Below, piece after piece: positions 31,984-39,056 of a DNA stretch of 39,056 nucleotides (positions are counted from its first letter, which is position 1; each line of letters begins with the position of its first letter). The stretch comes from Ramlibacter sp. (GTDB taxonomy: Bacteria; Pseudomonadota; Gammaproteobacteria; Burkholderiales; Burkholderiaceae_C): NCBI GenBank assembly GCA_021323335.1, contig JAJTCN010000012.1:1-39056 (forward strand). Reading direction: 5' to 3'. Made by a program: the position numbers and the translations under genes. The notes beneath the pieces were generated by a model, which worked only from the letters and a program-made list of their open reading frames with translations, was not told the origin of the DNA and did not search any database.

Positions 31984-32715
31984 ATGCAGCTGCAGGACAT
32001 CCTCTACACCCAGGGCTTCGGGCCCCGCCGCCTGTGCACGGGCCTCGTGCAGAACGGCCTGGTGACCGTGGACGGCGAAGTCGTCACCGATCCGTCCGCC
32101 GACTTCGAGCTGCAGGGCCTGCGCTTCAGCGTCGACGGCAAGCCGTGGGAGTACCACGCCAAGGCCTACCTCGTGCTGCACAAGCCGGCCGGCTACGAGT
32201 GCTCGCAGAAGCCTTCTGCCTGGCCCAGCATCTACACGCTGTTGCCGGCGCCGCTGCGCCAGCGCCCCGTCAAGGGCGGCCAGCCGGGTGTGCAGGCCAT
32301 CGGCCGGCTGGACCAGGACACGACCGGCCTGCTGCTCATGAGCGACGACGGCGCCTTCATCCATCGCATGAGCTCGCCCAAGCATCACGTGCCGAAGGTG
32401 TACGAGGTGGGCACGGCCGATCCGGTGGATGCGAAGCAGGTCGCGCGGCTGCTGGCGGGCGTGGTGCTGGACGACGACCCGCGGCCGGTGCGGGCCGCGG
32501 CGTGCGAGGCGACCGGTGAACATGCGTTGCGACTGACCCTGACCGAAGGGAAGTACCACCAGGTCAAGCGGATGCTGGCGGCGGTGGGCAACCGGGTGAC
32601 CACGCTGCACCGCTCGCGCATCGGTGGCTTCGCCCTTCCTGACGATCTCGCTGCCGGCCAGTGGCGCTGGCTCACCGCCGATCAGCTCCTGCGGGTCGCC
32701 GATCGGGGACAATAG
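31984..32715 (+). CDS. RsuA-family 16S rRNA pseudouridine synthase
   Basis: A 243-residue RNA-modifying enzyme. Residues 1-45 form an S4 RNA-binding domain (YTQGFGPRRLCTGLVQNGLV), followed by HKPAGYECS and the catalytic motif IGRLDQDTTGLLLMSDDG with Asp110 as nucleophile, then EGKYHQVKRMLAAVGNRV. These are hallmarks of the RsuA/RluB/RluE/RluF group; the length and the HKPAGYECS segment favour RsuA, which isomerises U516 of 16S rRNA. CACAAT at 31968-31973 is only 10 nt before the ATG, suggesting a very short leader. Confidence 0.9.
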   Translation: MQLQDILYTQGFGPRRLCTGLVQNGLVTVDGEVVTDPSADFELQGLRFSVDGKPWEYHAKAYLVLHKPAGYECSQKPSAWPSIYTLLPAPLRQRPVKGGQPGVQAIGRLDQDTTGLLLMSDDGAFIHRMSSPKHHVPKVYEVGTADPVDAKQVARLLAGVVLDDDPRPVRAAACEATGEHALRLTLTEGKYHQVKRMLAAVGNRVTTLHRSRIGGFALPDDLAAGQWRWLTADQLLRVADRGQ

Positions 32716-32783
32716 GGCACCGGTCCACCTTCGGCGGCCCCGGCACGTTGTAACGCCAGTCCCCCCTGAGTAACCTGCGCCAA

Positions 32784-33764
32784 GTGAACCTCCTGTCCCC
32801 GTGCCGCGCCTGGCTGGCTGCCTGCCTGCTGTTGCCCGTGCTGGCCGTCGCCCAGCCCGCCCCGATCTTCGTGCTCAATTCGCTCGACGCGGACGTGAGC
32901 GTCATCGACCCCGTCAGCTGGCGCGAGGTGCGCCGCATCCCCACGGGCAAGGAGCCGCACCACCTGTACCTGACGCCGGACGAGAAGTCGATCCTGGTCG
33001 CCAATGCGCTGGCCGACTCGATCACCTTCATCGACCCGCGCACCGCGCAGGTCCAGAAGATCGTGCGCGGCGTCATCGACCCCTACCACCTGCGCTTCTC
33101 GCCGGACATGAAGTGGCTGGTGACGGCCGGCAACCGCCTGCAGCACGTCGACCTGTACCGCTGGGACGGCACGGACCTCGCGCTGGTCAAGCGCATTTCC
33201 ACCGGCAAGACCCCCAGCCACATCTTCATCGACAGCGCCAGCACGCTCGCCTACGTCACCATGCAGGACAGCGACGAACTGGTCGCCGTGGACCTGGCGA
33301 AGCAGGACATCCGCTGGCGCATCAAGACCGGCCCGATGCCGGCGGACGTCTTCGGCAGCGCCGACGACAGGACGCTGCTGGTGGGCCTGACGGGCAGCGA
33401 CAGCGTGGAGGTGTTCGACGTCAGCGGGCCGCAGCCGAAGTCGGTGCGCCGCATCCGCACCGGCGACGGCGCCCATGCCTTCCGCGCCGCCGGCGACCGG
33501 CGCCACGTGTACGTCAGCAACCGGGTGGCCAACACCATCAGCAAGATCGACATGGCCACGCTGCAGGTGGTGGACAGCTATCCGGCGCCCGGCGGCCCGG
33601 ACTGCATGGAGGTCATGGGCGGCGGCCGCTACCTGCTGGTCACCTCGCGCTGGGCCAAGAAGCTGACCGTCATCGACACGGAGGCGCGCCAGGTCGTGCG
33701 GCAGGTGCGGGTGGGCAAGTCGCCGCACGGCGTCTGGACGCTGGACCACGCGCCGAGGCAGTGA
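32784..33764 (+). CDS. Periplasmic YncE-like beta-propeller protein
   Basis: A 326-residue protein with a signal peptide (residues 1-23, AACLLLPVLAVA then QPAP). The rest is a chain of about 40-residue blades with the YVTN-type pattern: ILVANALADSITFIDPRTAQ, LAYVTMQDSDELVAVDL, HVYVSNRVANTISKIDMAT and LLVTSRWAKKLTVIDTEARQ. This fits the YncE/lactonase-like seven-bladed propeller family of unknown function. The start is GTG at 32784. It overlaps the deacetylase gene by one base (TGATG) and is probably the first gene of a three-gene unit. Confidence 0.87.
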   Translation: MNLLSPCRAWLAACLLLPVLAVAQPAPIFVLNSLDADVSVIDPVSWREVRRIPTGKEPHHLYLTPDEKSILVANALADSITFIDPRTAQVQKIVRGVIDPYHLRFSPDMKWLVTAGNRLQHVDLYRWDGTDLALVKRISTGKTPSHIFIDSASTLAYVTMQDSDELVAVDLAKQDIRWRIKTGPMPADVFGSADDRTLLVGLTGSDSVEVFDVSGPQPKSVRRIRTGDGAHAFRAAGDRRHVYVSNRVANTISKIDMATLQVVDSYPAPGGPDCMEVMGGGRYLLVTSRWAKKLTVIDTEARQVVRQVRVGKSPHGVWTLDHAPRQ

Positions 33765-34552
33765 TGGCGCTGCCGGCCCTGCTGCGCGGGCTCGCACTGG
33801 CGCTGCTGGTGCCGGCCGCCATCGCGCAGCCGGCGTGCCGGCAGCCGGTCTACCTGACGCTGGACACCGGGCACATGGGCGTGGCCCCCCTGATCGCCGA
33901 GGTACTGAATCGGCAGCAGGTGAAGGTGACCTTCTTCGCCGCCAACGAGAAGACCCAGGAGGGCGATGGCAGCCTGGGCGCACACTGGGCGCCGTGGTGG
34001 AAGGCGAGGGCGGCCGAGGGCCACGAGTTCGCCTCGCATACCTGGGACCACACCTACTGGCGCGCCGACCTGCCCGGCGACCCGCCGCGCTTCCGGGTGC
34101 GGCCGTCCGCCGGCGCCAACGCAGGCCGCGATGCCACCTTCACGGCCGCCGACTATTGCGCCGAGATCACCCGGGCGGCCCGGCGGCTGGAAGAAATCAC
34201 GGGCCGCAAGCCTTTGCCGCTGTTCCGTGCGCCGGGAGGCAAGAGTTCGGCCAAACTCCGGGCCGTGGCGCGATCGTGCGGCTACGCGCACGTGGCGTGG
34301 GCGCCGGCCGGCTTCCTGGGCGACGAGTTGCCCAGCGAGCTGGCCAGCAACCAGCAGCTGCTGGCGAAGGCGCTGCGCGACGTGCGCGGCGGCGACATCC
34401 TGGTGGCGCACCTGGGCATCTGGTCCCGCAAGGACCCCTGGGCGCCCGCCGTGCTGGAGCCGCTGATCGCCGGGTTGAAGGCCAGGGGTTTTTGTTTTGC
34501 GACCTTGCGCGACCATCCTGACTACCGGGAGTGGGTGGCGCGCGTTCAATGA
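33764..34552 (+). CDS. NodB-like polysaccharide deacetylase family protein
   Basis: A 262-residue secreted protein; residues 1-21 form a signal peptide. The NodB fold is shown by VYLTLDTGHMG (motif 1), SHTWDH with His92 and His96 (motif 2), LFRAPGG (motif 3) and ILVAHLG near the end. In motif 1 the usual TFDD reads TLDT: catalytic Asp34 is kept, but the second, metal-binding Asp is Thr35. Zinc binding, and so activity, may be altered. It would act on envelope or extracellular glycans. Overlaps of 1 nt upstream and 4 nt downstream couple it to its neighbours. Confidence 0.85.
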   Translation: MALPALLRGLALALLVPAAIAQPACRQPVYLTLDTGHMGVAPLIAEVLNRQQVKVTFFAANEKTQEGDGSLGAHWAPWWKARAAEGHEFASHTWDHTYWRADLPGDPPRFRVRPSAGANAGRDATFTAADYCAEITRAARRLEEITGRKPLPLFRAPGGKSSAKLRAVARSCGYAHVAWAPAGFLGDELPSELASNQQLLAKALRDVRGGDILVAHLGIWSRKDPWAPAVLEPLIAGLKARGFCFATLRDHPDYREWVARVQ

Positions 34553-35538
34553 CCATGCAGTGGATCCAGGACTTGTTTGAAAAGGCCCAGCAGGGGCTGT
34601 TCGAGATCGCCGTCCAGCCGATCCTGTTCTCGTTCGGCCTGGGCAATTTCCTCGAGGACGGCTACACGGCCACCGGCTGGCTGCTGGTCGGCCTGATCCA
34701 GATAGCGGTGCTGCTGGCCATCATCGGCCCGCTGCAGCGCTGGCGCCCGGTGGAGCCGCTGGTGGACGCGCGGGCCGTGCGCACCGACGTGCTCTACACG
34801 CTGCTGCACCGCCTGGGGCTGTTCCGGGTGGCGCTGTTCTTCAGCGTCGAGCCGCTGTTCGACGACCTGTTCGGCATGCTGCGCGTGGCGGGCCTGGGCA
34901 CGGTGCACATCGACCAGGTGGTGGCCGGCGTCACGGACCATCCCTTCATCAGCTTCGTGATCTACCTGGTGGTGTTCGACTTCGTCGACTACTGGATCCA
35001 CCGCGGCCAGCACGGCCTGAACTGGTGGTGGAGCCTGCACTCCCTGCACCACTCGCAGCGGCAGATGACGATGTGGAGCGACAACCGCAACCACCTGCTC
35101 GACGACCTGCTGCGCGACAGCCTGCTGGTGGTGGTGGGGCAGCTGATCGGCGTGGGCCCGGGGCAGTTCGTGGCCATCGTCGCCATCGCCCAGCTCAGCG
35201 AAAGCCTGCAGCACGCCAACCTGCGGCTGCACTTCGGCCGCATCGGCGAGCGGCTGTGGATCAGCCCGCGCTTCCACCGCCTGCACCACAGCATCGGCAT
35301 CGGCCACGAGCGCAATGCCTCGGGCGAATTGCTGCGCGAGGGCCGCAGCCCGGCGCTGGGCGGCCACAACTTCGGCGTGCTGCTGCCCTGGTGGGACGTG
35401 CTGTTCCGCACCGCCAACTTCGAGCTGCGCTGGGACCCGACGGGCGTGCGCGACCAGGTGGAGCAGGGCCGCGACTATGGCCGCGGCTTCTGGTCGCAGC
35501 AGTGGCTGGGGGTGCTGCGGCTGGTGGGGAAGGCCTGA
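34549..35538 (+). CDS. Sterol desaturase / fatty acid hydroxylase family protein
   Basis: A 329-residue integral membrane protein with several hydrophobic helices (about 42-62, 88-100 and 132-150). Three His boxes bind a di-iron centre: HRGQH (151-155), HSLHH (164-168) and HRLHH (243-247), the classic fatty acid hydroxylase set. It would hydroxylate or desaturate a lipid using oxygen. The ATG at 34549 overlaps the deacetylase stop by 4 nt (ATGA); an upstream in-frame ATG at 34531 lies inside that gene and is less likely. Its lipid substrate is unknown. Confidence 0.9.
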   Translation: MTMQWIQDLFEKAQQGLFEIAVQPILFSFGLGNFLEDGYTATGWLLVGLIQIAVLLAIIGPLQRWRPVEPLVDARAVRTDVLYTLLHRLGLFRVALFFSVEPLFDDLFGMLRVAGLGTVHIDQVVAGVTDHPFISFVIYLVVFDFVDYWIHRGQHGLNWWWSLHSLHHSQRQMTMWSDNRNHLLDDLLRDSLLVVVGQLIGVGPGQFVAIVAIAQLSESLQHANLRLHFGRIGERLWISPRFHRLHHSIGIGHERNASGELLREGRSPALGGHNFGVLLPWWDVLFRTANFELRWDPTGVRDQVEQGRDYGRGFWSQQWLGVLRLVGKA

Positions 35539-35543
35539 CTTTC

Positions 35544-35622
35544 GTCATTCCCGCGAAGGCGGGAATCCAGGGCTGCCGCATTCGGGATGGACGCCCTGGA
35601 TCCCCGCCTCCGCGGGGATGAC
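35544..35622. repeat. REP-like palindromic intergenic repeat
   Basis: Two hairpins in mirror orientation: GTCATTCCCGCGAAGGCGGG then AATCCAGGGC at the left, and GCCCTGGATCCCCGCC then TCCGCGGGGATGAC at the right, with a 19-nt centre. The unit GTCATTCCCGCG...GCGGGAATCCA is a frequent dispersed element in beta- and gammaproteobacterial genomes. It fills the gap between two plus-strand genes and could fold as one long cruciform or act as a transcription attenuator. Confidence 0.8.
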
Positions 35623-35636
35623 ACACTCGGAGCCCC

Positions 35637-36467
35637 ATGTCCCTCTTCCTCGACTCCTTCTGGCGCGCCGTCGCCTATTGCCTGCATCCGCGGGTGATCT
35701 TCCTGTCGCTGCTGCCGCTGCTGCTGTTGATCCTGGCGGCCGGCGGCCTGGGCTACTTTTTCTGGGACGACGCGGTCAACAACGTGTTCCTGTGGCTCGA
35801 ATCCAGCGAGTGGCTGGCCAGCTTCACGCGCTGGCTGCAGGACATGGGGATGGCGGGGCTGAAGAACGCGCTGGCGCCGCTGCTGATCATCTTCGCCGTG
35901 ACGCCGCTGCTGGTGGTGGTGGTGCTGCTGTTCGTCGCGCTGCTGATGACGCCGGCCCTCGTCAACCTGGTGGGCCGCAGGCGCTTCCCCGCGCTGGAGC
36001 GCAAGCATGGCGCCTCCTTCCTGCGCGGCGCGCTGTGGTCGTTCGGCTCGATGCTGCTGGCGGTCGTCGCCCTCGTGGTGTCGATTCCGCTGTGGCTGAT
36101 CCCGCCGCTGATCCTGCTGCTGCCGCCCCTGATCTGGGGCTGGCTGACCTACCGCGTCATGACCTTCGACGCGCTGGCGGACCACGCCAGCGAGGACGAG
36201 CGCCGCCGCGTGTTCCGCGGGCACCGGCGCTGGCTGCTGCTGATGGGCATCGCCACCGGCTACCTGGGCGCGGCGCCCAGCGTGGTGTGGGCCTCGGGCT
36301 GGTTCTTCGCCGCGGCCTTCCCGATCCTGATCCCGGTGGCGATCTGGATCTACACGCTGGTGTTCGCCTTCTCGTCGCTGTGGTTCACCCACTACTGCCT
36401 GGCCGTGCTGGCGCAGATGCGGCAGGACGAACAGGCGGCCGCCGTGCCGCCTCAGCTCCTGCCGTAG
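35637..36467 (+). CDS. EI24/CysZ-like integral membrane protein
   Basis: A 276-residue polytopic membrane protein. Hydrophobic helices lie at about 18-43, 78-108, 133-170, 198-215 and 225-255. The sequence FLDSFWRAVAYCLHPRVIFLSLLPL at the start and the ALVNLVGRRRFPALERKHG loop resemble EI24 domain proteins, the group that includes the sulfate carrier CysZ. A transport role is possible, but no cysteine genes are nearby. The last 16 bases overlap the convergent manC-like gene. Confidence 0.82.
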   Translation: MSLFLDSFWRAVAYCLHPRVIFLSLLPLLLLILAAGGLGYFFWDDAVNNVFLWLESSEWLASFTRWLQDMGMAGLKNALAPLLIIFAVTPLLVVVVLLFVALLMTPALVNLVGRRRFPALERKHGASFLRGALWSFGSMLLAVVALVVSIPLWLIPPLILLLPPLIWGWLTYRVMTFDALADHASEDERRRVFRGHRRWLLLMGIATGYLGAAPSVVWASGWFFAAAFPILIPVAIWIYTLVFAFSSLWFTHYCLAVLAQMRQDEQAAAVPPQLLP

Positions 36468-37873
36468 GTGTCCTCGAGGCGCACGATGTCGTCCTCGCCG
36501 AGGTAGCCGCCCGACTGCACCTCGATCATCTCCAGCTCCATCTTCCCGGGGTTGTGCAGCCGGTGCACCTCGCCGATCGGGATGTAGGTGGACTGGTTCT
36601 CGCTGAGCAGGAAGGTCTCCGCGCCGCGCGTGACCTGCGCCGTGCCGCGCACGACGATCCAGTGCTCGGCGCGGTGGTGGTGCTTCTGCAGGCTGAGCGA
36701 CGCCCCCGGCTTGACGCCGATGCGCTTGACCTGGAAGCGCTCGCCGGCGTCGACGCTGTCGTACCAGCCCCAGGGGCGGACGACCTTGCGGTGGAAGATG
36801 GCCTGGGCGGCGTTCACGGTTTCCAGGTGGGCGACCACCTCCTTCACCTGTTCGGCGCAGCTGCGGTGCGCCACCAGCACGGCGTCCGGCGTGTCGATGA
36901 TCAGCAGGTCCTGCGTGCCCACCGCCACCACCGGCCGGTGCGGCGCGTGCACGAAGGTGTTGCGCGCATTCAGGGCCCAGCCCTGGCCATGCAGGCGGTT
37001 GTCGTTGGCGTCGGCCGGCCCGAGGTCGGCCACCGCGTTCCAGCTGCCGACGTCGCTCCACTGGCCGCGGAAGGGCAGCACCGCGACCTCCTTGTGGGGC
37101 TCCAGCACGGCGTAGTCGATGCTCTGCGAGCGGCAGGCTTCGAATTCCGCCCGGCCGGGCCGCAGGAAGGACAGGCCGGCCGAGACGGCCAGTCCGTCGT
37201 CGGTGTCGGCCTTGGCCATCGCGGCGCGGCAGGCGGCCAGGATGTCCGGCGCGTGTTCTTCCAGGGCCTCGATCAGCACGCGGGCCTGCACGAGGAAGAT
37301 GCCGGCGTTCCACAAGGCATCGCCGGCCAGCAGCAGCTCCTGCGCGCGCTTGGCATCCGGCTTCTCCTCGAACTGGGCCACCTGCAGGCTGCCATCGGGC
37401 CGCGCGGCGCCCTGGCGGATGTAGCCGTACGCGGTGCTGGGGAAGGTGGGGACCACGCCGAAGGTGACGATGGCGCCGGAGGCGGCGGCGCTCAGGCCCT
37501 CCTTGACCGTCCGCGCGAAGGCGGCGGCATCCGGGATGTGGTGGTCGGCGGGGCAGAACAGCAGGAATTCGTCCGGCGCCGCATGCAGCGCGGCCAGGGC
37601 CATGGCCGCCGCGGTGTTGCGCGCCACCGGCTCCAGGATGACGGTGCCCTTCACCTTGGCCTGGCGATAGACGTCGGCGACGAGGAAGCGGTGGTCCTCC
37701 GCGGCGACGGCCAGCACGCGCGTACCGAGCGGCGCGACGCGTTCCAGCGTCAGCTGCAGCAGGCTCTTGTCGCCGATGAGCGGGACGAACTGCTTGGGGA
37801 AGCTCTTGCGGCTCAAGGGCCACAGGCGGGTGCCGGAGCCGCCGCAAAGGATGACGGGAGTGATGGAGCCCAT
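36452..37873 (-). CDS. manC: Mannose-1-phosphate guanylyltransferase / mannose-6-phosphate isomerase
   Basis: A 473-residue bifunctional enzyme of GDP-mannose synthesis for capsule, exopolysaccharide or O-antigen. The N-terminal nucleotidyltransferase has GGSGTRLWPLSRKSFPKQF (11-29), the pyrophosphorylase signature, and NAGIFLV, FEEKP and GQWSDVGSWNAV. The C-terminal cupin (about 350-465) has RPWGWYDSVDAGERFQVKRI and KHHHRAEHWIVVRGTA with His metal ligands, the type II isomerase domain. It is isolated from other polysaccharide genes here. It could also be called cpsB or algA; the reaction is the same. Confidence 0.93.
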   Translation of the reverse strand: MGSITPVILCGGSGTRLWPLSRKSFPKQFVPLIGDKSLLQLTLERVAPLGTRVLAVAAEDHRFLVADVYRQAKVKGTVILEPVARNTAAAMALAALHAAPDEFLLFCPADHHIPDAAAFARTVKEGLSAAASGAIVTFGVVPTFPSTAYGYIRQGAARPDGSLQVAQFEEKPDAKRAQELLLAGDALWNAGIFLVQARVLIEALEEHAPDILAACRAAMAKADTDDGLAVSAGLSFLRPGRAEFEACRSQSIDYAVLEPHKEVAVLPFRGQWSDVGSWNAVADLGPADANDNRLHGQGWALNARNTFVHAPHRPVVAVGTQDLLIIDTPDAVLVAHRSCAEQVKEVVAHLETVNAAQAIFHRKVVRPWGWYDSVDAGERFQVKRIGVKPGASLSLQKHHHRAEHWIVVRGTAQVTRGAETFLLSENQSTYIPIGEVHRLHNPGKMELEMIEVQSGGYLGEDDIVRLEDTYGRS

Positions 37874-37961
37874 GCCCCGGATGATAAAGCTCGGCTTCGG
37901 CGCGGTGGTCCGGTAGCCCCCGCTTTCTCGACGATGAGCCGCGGGCCGGTAGGATTACCGC

Positions 37962-38774
37962 ATGAGCGCTCCAACTCCCTCCTTCGGCCTGGTCATCGTC
38001 GGCGACGAGATCCTCTCCGGCAAACGCGCCGACAAGCACCTGCCCAAGGTGATCGAGCTGCTCGGTGCGCGCGGCCTGCAACTGGCCTGGGCGGAATACG
38101 TGGGCGACTCGCCGGAACGCATCACGGCCACCCTGCAACGCTCCTTCGCCTCCGGCGACGTGGTGTTCTCCTGCGGCGGCATCGGCGCCACGCCGGACGA
38201 CCACACCCGCCAGTGCGCGGCCCGGGCGCTGGGCGTGGAACTCGAGCTCCACCCGCAGGCCGAGGCCCTGATCCGCGAGCGCATGCAGGACACCGCCAGG
38301 GAGCAGGGCGTGCCCTACGAGCCGGACCGCCCGGACAACATCCACCGCCTGAACATGGGCGTGTTCCCCAAGGGCGCGTCGATCATCCGCAACCCGTACA
38401 ACAAGATTCCCGGCTTCAGCGTGGGCAGCGTGCACTTCGTACCGGGCTTCCCGGTGATGGCCTGGCCGATGATCGAAAGCGTGCTGGATGCGCAGTACGC
38501 CCATCTCTTCACGCGCGACGCGTACCTGGAGAAGTCGGTCATCGTGTTCGGCTCCATGGAGGCCACGCTCACGCCCCTGATGGAGCAGGTGGAGCGCGAG
38601 CACCCGGGGGTGAAGGTGTTCAGCCTGCCCAGCGTCGACCATCCCACCTGGGGCCGCCACATCGACCTGGGGGTGAAGGGCGCCCCGGCGGAAGTCGACC
38701 CCGCGTACCGGACCTTGCTCGACGGTTTGGCGCGATTGCAGGTCAAGCTAGGCCCCGAATTGGTGCGTCCCTGA
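37962..38774 (+). CDS. CinA N-terminal-like molybdopterin-binding domain protein
   Basis: A 270-residue protein with the MoCF/MoaB-Mog fold: FGLVIVGDEILSGKRADKH at the start, FSCGGIGATPDDHT (69-82) as the substrate-binding loop, and IIRNPYNKIPGFSVGSVHFVPGFP as in CinA. The C-terminal nicotinamide-mononucleotide amidase domain of full CinA (about 420 residues) is missing, as in the stand-alone group annotated as competence/damage-inducible protein A. Its enzymatic role is not settled. The gene ends just before the glnA control region; an NtrC-type site begins 4 nt after its stop. Confidence 0.88.
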   Translation: MSAPTPSFGLVIVGDEILSGKRADKHLPKVIELLGARGLQLAWAEYVGDSPERITATLQRSFASGDVVFSCGGIGATPDDHTRQCAARALGVELELHPQAEALIRERMQDTAREQGVPYEPDRPDNIHRLNMGVFPKGASIIRNPYNKIPGFSVGSVHFVPGFPVMAWPMIESVLDAQYAHLFTRDAYLEKSVIVFGSMEATLTPLMEQVEREHPGVKVFSLPSVDHPTWGRHIDLGVKGAPAEVDPAYRTLLDGLARLQVKLGPELVRP

Positions 38775-38777
38775 CCC

Positions 38778-38792
38778 GCACCGCCGAGGTGC
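38778..38792. promoter_or_regulatory. NtrC binding site, distal
   Basis: GCACC-GCCGA-GGTGC is an exact match to the NtrC consensus GCACC-N5-GGTGC. It lies about 200 nt upstream of the glnA ATG and about 155 nt upstream of the predicted transcription start. Its centre is 27 bp from that of the proximal site. Confidence 0.8.
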
Positions 38793-38804
38793 ACGCCCGT
38801 TTAC

Positions 38805-38819
38805 GCACCTGAACAGTGC
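38805..38819. promoter_or_regulatory. NtrC binding site, proximal
   Basis: GCAC-CTGAACA-GTGC keeps the GCAC-N7-GTGC core and is flanked by C and G to give a longer palindrome. Paired with the distal site it would form an enhancer where phosphorylated NtrC oligomers activate the sigma-54 promoter under nitrogen limitation. Confidence 0.75.
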
Positions 38820-38912
38820 GGCACCGGGCGCGACCAGCCAGCGTCCCGTAGGGAAAAGGCCCCAGGATCGGGGAGAATCGCCGGGCTTCGCGCCGTGACG
38901 CATGCACCAGCT

Positions 38913-38929
38913 TTGGCACAGAACCTGCA
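38913..38929 (+). promoter_or_regulatory. Sigma-54 promoter of glnA
   Basis: TTGGCACAGAACCTGCA matches the -24/-12 consensus TTGGCACG-N4-TTGCA. The invariant GG (38915-38916) and GC (38927-38928) are separated by exactly 10 nt. The start point would be near 38940, leaving a leader of about 40 nt before the AGGAGA ribosome-binding site and ATG of glnA. Confidence 0.85.
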
Positions 38930-38980
38930 TCCCGCAAGCCGCACGCTTATCAACAACCAACCATCCCCAGGAGAAACCTG

Positions 38981-39056
38981 ATGGCAGCCAAGACCGTCGC
39001 AGACGTCATGAAGATGGTGAAGGACAACGAAGTCAAGTTCGTCGACTTCCGCTTCA
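38981..39056 (+). CDS. glnA: Glutamine synthetase, N-terminal fragment (partial)
   Basis: Only the first 25 codons are present before the right edge. MAAKTVADVMKMVKDNEVKF followed by VDFRF is the conserved beginning of type I glutamine synthetase, which joins ammonia to glutamate. CAGGAGAAAC is a strong ribosome-binding site. The sigma-54 promoter and paired NtrC sites upstream are what is expected for glnA in a nitrogen-regulated glnA-ntrBC locus, which strengthens the call. Confidence 0.95.
   Translation, partial: MAAKTVADVMKMVKDNEVKFVDFRF

Noticed and set aside
30239..32065. Plus-strand open frame of about 600 codons opposite the RTX gene
   Set aside because: Rich in Val/Ala/Glu with no family motif; the opposite strand has seven clear calcium loops and RTX repeats.
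35475..38660. Minus-strand open frame of over 1000 codons
   Set aside because: It runs antisense to the EI24-like and CinA-like genes and overlaps the manC-like gene in another frame; composition is low-complexity Gly/Arg/His. It is a shadow of GC-rich codon use.

Overview
The window looks like chromosomal DNA of a betaproteobacterium of the Burkholderiales, most likely Comamonadaceae (Ramlibacter/Variovorax-like). The grounds are the very high GC content, the gene order gyrA / OmpA-family gene / ubiG / gph / ssrA, the abundance of CoA-dependent catabolic genes with Bug-type and TRAP solute-binding proteins, and a REP-like GTCATTCCCGCG element. No lineage search was possible, so this is inference. 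Genes are densely packed, with many 1- or 4-nt stop/start overlaps.

Layout. 1-2.9 kb: housekeeping block with the start of gyrA (minus), an OmpA-family lipoprotein gene that has lost its 3' end and runs in frame through two tandem terminators into ubiG, then gph and tmRNA. 2.9-6.9 kb: signalling block with a Gly/Met/His-rich secreted protein divergent from an OmpR-type response regulator and histidine kinase, a small unknown gene, and a PAS-winged-helix regulator. 6.9-13.9 kb (minus): catabolic operon A, transcribed as CitE-like lyase, CoA-transferase/hydrolase, enoyl-CoA hydratase, acyl-CoA dehydrogenase (ACAD), nitronate monooxygenase-like enzyme, cupin-like protein, Bug solute-binding protein. 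A NUDIX hydrolase gene diverges from it. 15.0-23.4 kb (minus): operon B, transcribed as family III CoA-transferase, AMACR-type racemase, MaoC hydratase, TRAP transporter (DctQ-DctM-DctP), two ACAD subunits, enoyl-CoA hydratase. 23.5-30.2 kb (plus): operon C, an MFS transporter, IclR regulator, two-subunit CoA-transferase, FAS1/MaoC-like hydratase, ACAD and family III CoA-transferase.

Together operons A-C hold the parts needed to import a carboxylate, load it with CoA, racemise, oxidise and hydrate it, and cleave the product with a CitE-type lyase. This resembles known itaconate/mesaconate to citramalyl-CoA routes but is split over three operons and has two unrelated-looking hydratases. The substrate cannot be read from the sequence.

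30.2-39.0 kb: a convergent RTX/FG-GAP protein predicted to be secreted by a type I system, an RsuA-type pseudouridine synthase, a coupled trio (beta-propeller protein, NodB-like deacetylase, sterol-desaturase-family hydroxylase), a REP-like repeat, an EI24/CysZ-like membrane protein, a mannose-1-phosphate guanylyltransferase, a CinA-N-terminal-like protein, and the start of glnA behind a clear sigma-54 promoter with two NtrC-type sites. No CRISPR array, insertion sequence, tRNA or rRNA was seen.
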